Source of the DNA: Bdellovibrio sp. | Lineage (GTDB): Bacteria; Bdellovibrionota; UBA1018 | Assembly (NCBI GenBank): GCA_016213345.1 | Contig: JACRAO010000135.1 | Coordinates: 1 to 7,471 of the forward strand | DNA length: 7,471 nt | Reading direction: 5' to 3' | In this document: positions 1 to 6,486 of the stretch, piece after piece | Layout of the letters: every line of letters begins with the position of its first letter | Numbering within the stretch: position 1 is the first letter of the stretch | Made by a program: the position numbers and the translations under genes | The notes under the pieces: model-generated | Database searches by the model: none | The model's input: the letters and a program-made list of their open reading frames with translations, nothing else | Told to the model about the DNA's origin: nothing

Positions 1-1278
1 ATTGATATTCCTTTTTCAGAAAAAAACGAGTCTCATTTTAATAGCTTAGATATTCTTGAAAAAATTAAACGCTTAAGTCCTTTTACCAGTGTGATTTTGA
101 TTTCTGAACAAGCCAGTGTGGAAGAAGCAGTCAGTGCTATTAAATTAGGCGCAGAGGATTATTTTAAAAAGCCATTTAACTTAGAAAGTTTTAGATTAGC
201 TGTTAAAAGAAGTTTGGACAAAAAAGCTGTTTTTATGGACCACGCTGGAGCTACTAGCTATTTGAATTTGATTAATGCTTGTCAAGTGATCTCTGCGTCT
301 TTAGAGTTAGATAAAATATTTGGTATAATACAAGGTTTTTTCTCAAGAGAGTTAGGCTCAAATCATACAGCAATTTATACCATGGACAAAGAACAGCTGA
401 TTCATATAGAAGATCCGGCTTTTTACGGAAAAGGTGATCCAGCACTAGAAGAGATACTGGACATTGCACTGCAAGCTTCTAGTCCTCTTTATAAAATGAT
501 CGAAACACAGGAGTTTTATCGTTTTATTGAAAGAGGGCAGCTTACTCCAGGTCTTTTTGTTTTCAGATTTCAAAGTGCAGGAAATGCAAATTATTTTTGT
601 GTTTGTTTATCTCCAAAACATCCGATCTCTTTGGATGCTTTTGAGGGACAAGTCAGGATTCTAAAAGCACAGATTGAACTGACAGTAAAAAACATTGAAC
701 AGTACAAAGGGGTTCAGCATCTGGCTTATGTTGATGATGTAACAGGTTTATATAATACGAGATATTTGAGCACGATTTTGGATCATGAAATTGCGCAGCA
801 TAAAATAACACAAAAGTCATTTGCTATTCTTTTTATTGATGCAGATAAATTTAAAGGTGTAAACGATACCCATGGGCATCTTGTTGGGACAAAACTATTA
901 AATGAACTAGGACGACATTTAAAAAATTATGTTAGAGATGCAGATATAGTATTTCGCTATGGTGGAGATGAGTTTGTAGCGGTTTTATCACCTTGTGATT
1001 TGCTAACTGCAAAGTCAGTTGCAGAAAGAATTAGGAAATCAGTCGAAAAAACAGCATTTTTATCACATGAGGGTTTAAATTTTCGCTTTACAGTGTCTAT
1101 TGGTGTTGCTCTTTTTCCAGATCATGCAAACTCCAAGAAAGCCATTATTGAGGCAGCTGATAAAGCCATGTACACCGCGAAGAAAACAACTAGAAATAGG
1201 GTTTTCATTGCCGGATTAGAAAATATTGTAAATATTTTGCCATTACAGGGAAATGCAAGTGTCAGAGTTAAAAAATAA
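1..1278 (+). CDS. Response regulator with C-terminal GGDEF domain (diguanylate cyclase), 5' partial
   Basis: The frame is open from the first base of the window, so the gene begins upstream; 425 residues are visible, and the GTG at 91 is internal. Residues 1 to about 75 look like the C-terminal half of a receiver domain: the switch position is S35 (in VILIS), the conserved Lys-Pro is K57-P58, and D2 is a possible phospho-acceptor with a short acidic insert after it. Residues about 80-230 form a middle region that may be GAF-like, but I cannot assign it. Residues about 235-410 are a GGDEF domain with D280-A-D282-K-F-K, N288-D289 and GGDEF at 321-325. An RxxD inhibitory I-site (R312, D315) sits five residues before the GGDEF. 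Known family activity is 2 GTP to cyclic di-GMP, here presumably controlled by phosphorylation and product inhibition. The input kinase is not visible. The 3' end overlaps the next gene by 26 nt. Confidence 0.93.
   Translation: MDIPFSEKNESHFNSLDILEKIKRLSPFTSVILISEQASVEEAVSAIKLGAEDYFKKPFNLESFRLAVKRSLDKKAVFMDHAGATSYLNLINACQVISASLELDKIFGIIQGFFSRELGSNHTAIYTMDKEQLIHIEDPAFYGKGDPALEEILDIALQASSPLYKMIETQEFYRFIERGQLTPGLFVFRFQSAGNANYFCVCLSPKHPISLDAFEGQVRILKAQIELTVKNIEQYKGVQHLAYVDDVTGLYNTRYLSTILDHEIAQHKITQKSFAILFIDADKFKGVNDTHGHLVGTKLLNELGRHLKNYVRDADIVFRYGGDEFVAVLSPCDLLTAKSVAERIRKSVEKTAFLSHEGLNFRFTVSIGVALFPDHANSKKAIIEAADKAMYTAKKTTRNRVFIAGLENIVNILPLQGNASVRVKK
1247..1251 (+). promoter_or_regulatory. Shine-Dalgarno-like AGGGA that bears on the phosphoesterase start
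   Basis: AGGGA lies inside the end of the GGDEF gene. It is only 1 nt from the ATG at 1253 but 7 nt from the in-frame GTG at 1259, so by spacing the GTG may be the true start. The two choices differ by two residues and do not affect the conserved core. Confidence 0.4.
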
Positions 1279-2368
1279 ATCTCGTTATAAATTAGTGGTG
1301 AGTGATTTTCACCTAGGCAAGGGGCGGTTTCTAAGAGATCGCACTTTGAATATTTTAGAGGATTTTGTTTACGATAGAGAATGGTCCGAGTTCTTAAGTT
1401 ATTATCGTTCAGGACATTTTGCTGATGCAGAAGTTGAGCTTATTTTAAATGGAGATATTTTAAATTTGCTTCAAATTGATTCATGGGGTGTTTACACACA
1501 TCTTATTACGGAGCGAAGTACAATTAGGTCTGTTCAAAAAATTGTCGAAGGTCATCGCATATTTTTTGATGCTATTAAGAAATTTGTTGCTACGGCTGGA
1601 CATACGATATCTTATGTGGTTGGAAATCACGATATTGGGATGCTTTGGGAGGGACCGAGACGTATGTTTTCAGAAGCTTGTGGAATACAAGTTAATTTTT
1701 ATGATGTTTATTACAAGTTTGACGGCATTTATGTTGAGCATGGTCAGCAGTATGAAAAATTTTCAGCTACGAATTTGCGCAGGCCATTTATTACACGGAG
1801 ATTGCCGGAGCCAGTTTTAAATTTGCCTTGGGCCTCTCTTTTTGTGGCAGTCGTATTGCCTAAAATTAAACAAGAAAGGCCACATGTAGATAAAGTAAGA
1901 CCATTTCAGACTTTTTTGAGTTGGACTCTTATGCATGATTTTTTCTGGGGGATGAAAGCTATTTATCTCATGTTTAAGTTTATGATAGGTACGATGTTTT
2001 TTCGTAGACGATACCATATTGTTGAAGGTTTTATTGCAACATTGGGATTGCTAAAGGAGATCACAATTTATCCTAACTACGATAGAATTGCATTTAAGAT
2101 TTTAGAAGAAAATGATGACGTTAATACAGTGATTATGGGGCATATTCACCAGTTGCGTTACCGACTTTGGAGAGAGGGTAAGGAGTATTTTAACGAAGGT
2201 ACATGGAATGAGGTGACCAATCTGGATCTAGGGGATTATGGAACCCGTATTCGCCTGACTTATGCATTTATTGAATATCCACAACCTGAGTCTACAAGCC
2301 AGCGTCCTGCAGTGCGTTTAAAGGAGTGGAAGGGAGTTTGGAAACCAGAACTTGAGGTGTTGGTTTAA
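1253..2368 (+). CDS. Calcineurin-like metallophosphoesterase with hydrophobic insert (distantly LpxH-like)
   Basis: This 371-residue protein shows the metal-site motifs of the family in order: D18-x-H20 (SDFHLG), G67-D68 (NGDILN), G124-N-H-D127, H163 (VEHGQ) and G296-H-I-H299, with a following NEGTWNE segment. These make it a two-metal phosphoesterase. Between H163 and the last motif there is a long insert with hydrophobic and aromatic-rich stretches at about 189-206 and 218-250, ending in three arginines (251-253). This could be a lipid-binding lid or membrane-contacting hairpin; no signal peptide is evident. LpxH, the UDP-2,3-diacylglucosamine hydrolase of lipid A synthesis, has the same motif order and a helical insert but is about 240 residues and has HGNRD where this protein has GNHD. 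Location before the Kdo operon suggests an envelope substrate, which is an inference only. The gene overlaps the GGDEF gene by 26 nt and ends 48 nt before kdsB. Confidence 0.88.
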   Translation: MQVSELKNKSRYKLVVSDFHLGKGRFLRDRTLNILEDFVYDREWSEFLSYYRSGHFADAEVELILNGDILNLLQIDSWGVYTHLITERSTIRSVQKIVEGHRIFFDAIKKFVATAGHTISYVVGNHDIGMLWEGPRRMFSEACGIQVNFYDVYYKFDGIYVEHGQQYEKFSATNLRRPFITRRLPEPVLNLPWASLFVAVVLPKIKQERPHVDKVRPFQTFLSWTLMHDFFWGMKAIYLMFKFMIGTMFFRRRYHIVEGFIATLGLLKEITIYPNYDRIAFKILEENDDVNTVIMGHIHQLRYRLWREGKEYFNEGTWNEVTNLDLGDYGTRIRLTYAFIEYPQPESTSQRPAVRLKEWKGVWKPELEVLV

Positions 2369-2380
2369 TTTCTTTGTGCT

Positions 2381-2403
2381 TGACCTGCTTGGTCATTTAT
2401 TTT
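2381..2403 (+). other. Short inverted repeat plus T-rich tail between phosphoesterase and kdsB
   Basis: TGACC (2381-2385) and GGTCA (2391-2395) form a 5-bp stem with a 5-nt loop, followed by the T-rich run TTTATTTT (2396-2403). It could be a weak intrinsic terminator or attenuator, or an operator. The TTGACC at 2380-2385 resembles a -35 element, but no -10 lies at proper spacing before the kdsB ATG at 2417. The stem is short, so the assignment is weak. Confidence 0.3.
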
Positions 2404-2416
2404 AAAGTCATGCAAC

Positions 2417-3172
2417 ATGTGCAAGGTAGTAGCCATAATTCCTGCGCGCTTTGGATCGACTCGTTTGCCGGGAAAACCTCTCATTAAAATTAAAAGAAAC
2501 ACTCAAGACAAGCCCCAAAATAAACTAATGATTGAGTGGGTTTATGAAGTCGCAAAAAAGGTCAAAAACATAACCGATGTCTATGTTGCTACAGAGGACG
2601 AAAGAATATCTGATGCTGTGAAACGTTTTGGAGGTAAGGCGGTTTTAACTCCAAATACCTTAAAAAGTGGCACAGATCGGGTTGCTTTTGTGGCTAAAGA
2701 TATTTCAGCTGATATTTATATCAATATTCAAGGAGACGAACCTTTTTTAGAACCTTTTGTTATTGAGAGTGCATTGGATTTGGTGTTGGCTAAAAAATTT
2801 ACAATTGGAACTGTGGCTACTTTTTTTAAAGATATTAGCGAAGTACAAAATCTAAATACTGTTAAGGTCTTGGTTGATTCAAATATGCGTGCTATTTATT
2901 TTTCAAGATTTCCTATTCCGTATAGTAGAGAGGCCATTCCTCTTACCCTGACTTCAGTGATTTGTAAAAAACACATAGGTGTTTATGTTTATACAAGAGA
3001 TGCTCTATTGAAATTTGCAGGGCTTAGACAAACAGAGTTAGAAAAGGCCGAATCATTAGAACAACTAAGAGCAATAGAACACGATATCCCCATAGGGGTG
3101 AGCATTGTAGATTGTGATTCTATTGGAATAGATACTCTGGAGGATTTAGAAAAAATAAAATTTTATGGCTAA
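2417..3172 (+). CDS. kdsB: 3-deoxy-manno-octulosonate cytidylyltransferase (CMP-Kdo synthetase)
   Basis: This cytoplasmic enzyme activates Kdo for transfer to lipid A: Kdo + CTP to CMP-Kdo + PPi. The 251 residues match the family's usual 245-255. The N-terminal nucleotide-binding loop IPARFGSTRLPGKPL spans residues 8-22. SGTDR follows at 84-88, QGDEP at 105-109, then YFSRFPIPY and a late HIGVYVY segment, all in the expected order. Residues about 23-37, between the loop and MIEWVYE, are roughly eight residues longer than usual and rich in Lys, Asn and Gln. The ATG at 2417 is the only sensible start, because an in-frame TGA lies at 2381-2383; it lacks a clear Shine-Dalgarno sequence. The stop overlaps the pyrG start by 8 nt, coupling the CTP user to the CTP maker. 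Confidence 0.96.
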   Translation: MCKVVAIIPARFGSTRLPGKPLIKIKRNTQDKPQNKLMIEWVYEVAKKVKNITDVYVATEDERISDAVKRFGGKAVLTPNTLKSGTDRVAFVAKDISADIYINIQGDEPFLEPFVIESALDLVLAKKFTIGTVATFFKDISEVQNLNTVKVLVDSNMRAIYFSRFPIPYSREAIPLTLTSVICKKHIGVYVYTRDALLKFAGLRQTELEKAESLEQLRAIEHDIPIGVSIVDCDSIGIDTLEDLEKIKFYG

Positions 3173-4826
3173 AAAACGAAAATATATTTTTGTTACAGGT
3201 GGGGTGTTATCAAGTATAGGAAAAGGGATTAGTGCCGCATCTATTGGTATGCTTATGGAACAACGCGGAATCAAAGTTACTATGCTCAAGATGGATCCCT
3301 ACCTAAATGTTGATCCAGGCACGATGAATCCTTTTCAGCATGGTGAAGTTTTTGTTTTAGATGATGGAGCAGAGACTGATTTAGATTTAGGGCATTATTC
3401 AAGATTTGTAGAGCATGCACATTTTACTGGTAAAAATAGTTTCACAACTGGTCGTATATATGACGCTGTGATTCGTCGTGAACGGGCAGGTGGTTATTTA
3501 GGTAAGACAGTTCAAGTTATACCTCATATTACAGATGAAATTAAAAAACAAATTAGAGCAGGCTCTGAAGATTCTGATTTAGCAATTATCGAAGTCGGCG
3601 GAACAGTTGGAGATATCGAAAGTTTACCGTTTTTAGAAGCTATCAGACAAATGAAATCAGACGAAGGAGCAGAAAACGTGCTCTATATTCATTTGACACT
3701 GGTGCCTTATTTGTCTTCTGCTGGTGAACTTAAAACAAAACCTACACAGCACAGTGTTAGGGAACTCAGAGAAATTGGTATTCAACCTGATATTTTGCTT
3801 TGTCGCAGTGATCGCAATCTTTCAAAAGAGGTTAAAGATAAAATTGGTCTTTTTTGCAACTTGCAGGGTGAGCATGTTTTTAGTGCAATTGATGTAAGCA
3901 ATATTTATGAAGTGCCATTATTTTTACATGAAGAGGGATTAGACGAAAAAATTGTAGAAAAACTTGGCATTTGGACCGGACGCCCAGATCTTTCAAAGTG
4001 GAAAAAAATGGTCGACAAAATCAGAAACCCAAAAAACGAAATCATAATTGGCATAGTTGGGAAATACACTGATTGGCGAGACAGTTATAAGTCACTCTCC
4101 GAAGCGCTTGTCCATGGAGGTGTAGCTAATGACACAAAAGTCAACATGCTTTATATTGACTCTGAAGAAATTGAAAAAAGAAAAAATCAAGATTTGTTAG
4201 GCAAAGTACACGGAATTTTAGTGCCTGGTGGCTTTGGGGAGCGTGGGATTGAAGGAAAGATCGAAGCCATTCGTTTTGCGAGGGTTCAAAAAATCCCATT
4301 TTTTGGTATTTGTCTGGGCATGCAACTTGGAGTGATTGAATTTGCTAGAAATGTATGTGGTATGAAAAATGCCAATTCTTACGAATTTAAGCCCGATGGA
4401 GAAGCAAATGTCATTGATCTTATGGAATCTCAAAAATCAGTGATCGATAAAGGCGGCACAATGCGGCTTGGTGCGTATCCTTGTCAAATTTTAACCAAGC
4501 ACCGTGGCCATGCTACAAAAGCACATGAGGCGTACGGAAAAGAAAATATTTCTGAAAGACATAGACATCGTTTTGAGGTTAATAATAATTTGAGAGGTAG
4601 TTTAGAAGAAAAAGGACTTTTAGTTACTGGCAAGCATATTTATTTAGAAAATAAACTAGAGCTGGTAGAAATTATCGAGCTACCCGAGCACCCATGGTTT
4701 TTGGGTTGTCAGTTTCATCCTGAGTTTGTGAGTAAACCACTAAAGCCACATCCTTTGTTTGTTGCATTTATTAAGTCTGCGTTAGAGAATTCAAAAACTT
4801 TGCAAAAGAGTTTTCCAGGAGTTTAG
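3165..4826 (+). CDS. pyrG: CTP synthase, glutamine-hydrolysing
   Basis: It converts UTP to CTP using ATP and ammonia from glutamine, in the cytoplasm. The 553 residues are close to the usual 535-555. The N-terminal synthetase domain (about 1-275) begins with the nucleotide loop TGGVLSSIGKG (11-21), then ETDLDLGHYSRF (70-81) and EVGGTVGDIES (143-153). The C-terminal class I glutamine amidotransferase domain (about 292-545) has the nucleophile C383 in GICLGMQ and the H518/E520 pair in QFHPEF, so the catalytic triad is complete. The start overlaps the kdsB stop by 8 nt. There is no ribosome-binding site at normal distance (a GGAGGA at 3139-3144 is 20 nt away), which suggests translational coupling to kdsB. 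The product feeds KdsB directly with CTP as well as serving general metabolism. Confidence 0.98.
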   Translation: MAKKRKYIFVTGGVLSSIGKGISAASIGMLMEQRGIKVTMLKMDPYLNVDPGTMNPFQHGEVFVLDDGAETDLDLGHYSRFVEHAHFTGKNSFTTGRIYDAVIRRERAGGYLGKTVQVIPHITDEIKKQIRAGSEDSDLAIIEVGGTVGDIESLPFLEAIRQMKSDEGAENVLYIHLTLVPYLSSAGELKTKPTQHSVRELREIGIQPDILLCRSDRNLSKEVKDKIGLFCNLQGEHVFSAIDVSNIYEVPLFLHEEGLDEKIVEKLGIWTGRPDLSKWKKMVDKIRNPKNEIIIGIVGKYTDWRDSYKSLSEALVHGGVANDTKVNMLYIDSEEIEKRKNQDLLGKVHGILVPGGFGERGIEGKIEAIRFARVQKIPFFGICLGMQLGVIEFARNVCGMKNANSYEFKPDGEANVIDLMESQKSVIDKGGTMRLGAYPCQILTKHRGHATKAHEAYGKENISERHRHRFEVNNNLRGSLEEKGLLVTGKHIYLENKLELVEIIELPEHPWFLGCQFHPEFVSKPLKPHPLFVAFIKSALENSKTLQKSFPGV

Positions 4827-4840
4827 ATTATGGAGTTTGT

Positions 4841-5683
4841 ATGATGCCATTGATTGTAGGTCTATGTGTCATAGAAGACGAGGGTATTGTTTTAGAGACT
4901 GCCCAAGAACTTAAGACACAGCTACAGGGTTTGTCTGTTCAGTTTTATTTCAAAGCATCATTTGATAAGGCTAATAGGACCTCACTTGAGAGTTTTCGGG
5001 GTCCTGGTTTAATAGAAGGACTTAAGATTTTAGAAAGGGTAAAAACAAAAGTTGGAGTGGCGCTTTGTACTGATTTTCATACGCCCAATCAGGCGGTGCC
5101 TGTAGCTGAGCTGGTGGATGTATTGCAGGTGCCTGCTTTTTTGTGCAGACAGACGGACATGATTGTATCTGGCACCAAAGCGGCATTGAAATTTCAAAGA
5201 AAGCTCAATATTAAAAAGGGGCAGTTTTTGTCGCCCAAGAGTGTAAAAAATATAGTAGAAAAAGTAAGAACTGTTTTGCATCACGAAGAAAGTGCTTTTA
5301 GTGATTTTTTATGTATTACTGAAAGAGGGGTTAGTTTTGGGTATAATGATTTAGTGGTTGATATGACTTCTTTTCAGTGCATTAAGGAATTTGGTGTTTC
5401 TGTTATTTATGATGTCACGCATTCTGTACAAGTTCCAGGTGGGGCTTTAGGTGGAAAAGCAACGGGCGGGAAAAGAGAATATCTAGAAGTTTTGGCACGT
5501 GCCGCGGTAGCCGCTGGAGCAGATGGTATTTTCATGGAGTGTCATCCAAATCCACCATTAGCAAAAAGTGATGGACCCAATGCTTTTTACTTAGAGCATG
5601 TGGGAGCTTTTGTGAAACAGCTATTAGAAATCAAATCATTGGTTGGAACACTGCCGAGGGTTAGCAGAAAGGGGTGTGAATGA
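4841..5683 (+). CDS. kdsA: 3-deoxy-8-phosphooctulonate synthase (Kdo-8-phosphate synthase), metal-dependent type
   Basis: It condenses phosphoenolpyruvate with arabinose 5-phosphate to give Kdo-8-phosphate. The 280 residues match the family. FKASFDKANRTS (37-48), SFRGPG (51-56), the PAFLCRQTD segment (98-106), KKGQF (125-129) and GYNDLVVD (167-174) are the expected active-site segments. The four ligands of the metal-dependent class are all present: C9 (GLCVIE), H194 (DVTHS), E233 (FMECHP) and D244. The PGGALGGKATGG loop (199-210) also resembles Aquifex-type rather than E. coli-type enzymes. GGAG at 4832-4835 is 5 nt before ATG 4841 and 8 nt before ATG 4844, so either Met may be used. The gene starts 14 nt after pyrG and its stop overlaps kdsC by 4 nt (ATGA). 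Confidence 0.97.
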   Translation: MMPLIVGLCVIEDEGIVLETAQELKTQLQGLSVQFYFKASFDKANRTSLESFRGPGLIEGLKILERVKTKVGVALCTDFHTPNQAVPVAELVDVLQVPAFLCRQTDMIVSGTKAALKFQRKLNIKKGQFLSPKSVKNIVEKVRTVLHHEESAFSDFLCITERGVSFGYNDLVVDMTSFQCIKEFGVSVIYDVTHSVQVPGGALGGKATGGKREYLEVLARAAVAAGADGIFMECHPNPPLAKSDGPNAFYLEHVGAFVKQLLEIKSLVGTLPRVSRKGCE

Positions 5684-6237
5684 TGATGCCATCGCAACTT
5701 CAAGGTATAACAGAGGCTAGGAAACTATTAGAGATACAAGATTTACAAGATCGTCTCAAGAAAATCAAACTATTGATTTTAGATGTAGATGGTGTGTTGA
5801 CAGACGGCAGGATTTTTTGGTTAGAGAGTCAGGGTTGGACCAGGTATTTTAATGTTAAAGACGGCTATGGTCTTGTGCTACTGAGGGAATCAGGAGTACA
5901 GATTGCTGTCATTAGTGGAGGAGACTCCAAAGATGTCAGATTTAGGATGAAATTTTTGAAAATTCAGCACGTATTTTTAGGTGATGAAGAGAAACTTAAG
6001 GCTTTAGATAAAATTCAGAAAACAACTGGTTTTGATTACGAAGCAATGGCTTTTATTGGGGATGATCTTTACGATATTCCGATTATCGAAAAAGTAGGCT
6101 TTAGTGCTACCGTCCCGCACGCAGTGCCAGAAGTGAAAAACAAAGTACATTATATTACAGAAAATCATGGAGGGTGGGGGGCTGTGAGAGAAGTCGCTGA
6201 TGCAATCAGGGCTGCTAGAGCAGAATCTCCATCATAA
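5680..6237 (+). CDS. kdsC: 3-deoxy-manno-octulosonate-8-phosphatase (HAD family)
   Basis: It removes phosphate from Kdo-8-phosphate to give free Kdo, the substrate of KdsB. The 185 residues match the C0-type, cap-less HAD phosphatases, which work as tetramers. Motif I is D35-V-D37-GVLTDG, motif II is S79 in ISGG, motif III is K105 in GDEEK, and motif IV is G127-D128-D129 in FIGDD with D132. The C-terminal tail GGWGAVREV (164-172) corresponds to GGRGAVREV of E. coli KdsC, with Trp for Arg. Three consecutive ATG codons (5680, 5683, 5686) follow AAAGGGG (5668-5674); spacing of 5, 8 and 11 nt does not settle which is used. The 4-nt overlap with kdsA implies coupled translation. The lptC/lptA/lptB genes that often follow kdsC are not here; structured non-coding DNA follows instead. 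Confidence 0.96.
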   Translation: MMMPSQLQGITEARKLLEIQDLQDRLKKIKLLILDVDGVLTDGRIFWLESQGWTRYFNVKDGYGLVLLRESGVQIAVISGGDSKDVRFRMKFLKIQHVFLGDEEKLKALDKIQKTTGFDYEAMAFIGDDLYDIPIIEKVGFSATVPHAVPEVKNKVHYITENHGGWGAVREVADAIRAARAESPS

Positions 6238-6249
6238 AAGTGTAGAGTT

Positions 6250-6322
6250 AAGCCAGGAACTGTTTTAGTATTGGTATCGGTAACTGTTTCTACAGCCTTT
6301 TTATAAACTAAAACCCTGGTTT
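6250..6322. repeat. 73-nt nested inverted repeat downstream of kdsC
   Basis: The outer arms AAGCCAGG (6250-6257) and CCTGGTTT (6315-6322) pair over 8 bp with one G-T wobble. After a 4-nt bulge (6258-6261) the inner arms GTTTTAGT (6262-6269) and ACTAAAAC (6307-6314) pair perfectly. The arms enclose the smaller hairpin listed as a terminator candidate. The direct repeat AACTGTTT also occurs at 6258-6265 and 6282-6289. It could be a 3' RNA structure of the kds transcript, a cruciform site, or a decayed palindromic repeat unit. Confidence 0.6.
6279..6302 (+). terminator. Candidate intrinsic terminator of the kds operon
   Basis: CTGT (6284-6287) and ACAG (6292-6295) close a TTCT loop. GG (6279-6280) may pair with CC (6296-6297) across a 3-nt bulge, and TTTTT (6298-6302) follows directly. 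It sits 42 nt after the kdsC stop. The stem is short and GC-poor, and the surrounding larger hairpin could compete with it, so strength is uncertain. Confidence 0.4.
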
Positions 6323-6330
6323 CCCGTTTC

Positions 6331-6360
6331 TGATCCTGATCTTGATCTTGATACCGATAC
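6331..6360. repeat. Degenerate 6-bp tandem repeat, five units
   Basis: The units are TGATCC, TGATCT, TGATCT, TGATAC and CGATAC, changing gradually along the run. The last units give TACCGATAC (6352-6360), the exact reverse complement of GTATCGGTA at 6274-6282 in the upstream hairpin. The function is unknown; slippage-generated sequence or a repetitive intergenic element would both fit. Confidence 0.7.
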
Positions 6361-6370
6361 GGTTATCTGC

Positions 6371-6405
6371 TTGCCAGATTGCCGTGCTTGCCATGTTTGC
6401 CTGTT
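6371..6405. repeat. Degenerate 8-9-bp tandem repeat, four units starting TTGCC
   Basis: TTGCC recurs at 6371, 6379, 6388 and 6397, so the units are 8, 9, 9 and 9 nt: TTGCCAGA, TTGCCGTGC, TTGCCATGT and TTGCCTGTT. On the other strand the core reads GGCAA. The run lies 10 nt after the hexamer run and belongs to the same low-complexity tract. No protein-coding or RNA-gene role is apparent. Confidence 0.6.
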
Positions 6406-6457
6406 TCCAAAACTGCATATTAAGAATATAAGTAATATCAATTGGTTACAAAAAAAC

Positions 6458-6486
6458 TTGCATTTATGACTAATATATACGATAAT
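6458..6486 (+). promoter_or_regulatory. Sigma70-like promoter for the iscR-iscS operon
   Basis: TTGCAT (6458-6463) as -35 and GATAAT (6481-6486, 5 of 6 consensus bases) as -10 are separated by 17 nt. Transcription would start near 6493 and leave a leader of about 110 nt before the regulator ATG at 6604. The -10 overlaps the left arm and spacer of a perfect inverted repeat, the layout expected for an autorepressor site. Confidence 0.6.

Noticed and set aside
1253..2368. Naming the phosphoesterase lpxH
   Set aside because: It is much longer than LpxH and has GNHD rather than the HGNRD of LpxH; shared motifs are common to the whole superfamily.
2380..2406. Promoter directly upstream of kdsB using TTGACC as -35
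   Set aside because: The nearest -10-like hexamers are only 12 or 15 nt away and match poorly; kdsB may be read through from the phosphoesterase gene.
4830..4844. Four-codon leader peptide (M-E-F-V) whose stop overlaps the kdsA ATG
   Set aside because: GGAG inside it is better read as the kdsA ribosome-binding site; no attenuation structure is visible and so short a frame arises easily by chance.
5030..5284. Open minus-strand frame within kdsA (84 codons)
   Set aside because: It is antisense to strongly conserved kdsA sequence, with no recognisable domain; it is explained as a shadow frame.
6331..6405. CRISPR-like array
   Set aside because: Units are only 6-9 bp with no spacers, far too short for CRISPR repeats, and no cas genes are present.
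6330..6431. Hydrophobic + strand frame through the repeats (LILILILIPIRL...), reminiscent of small type I toxins
   Set aside because: It has no ATG near its beginning and no ribosome-binding site; the hexamer repeat alone generates the alternating Leu-Ile pattern.
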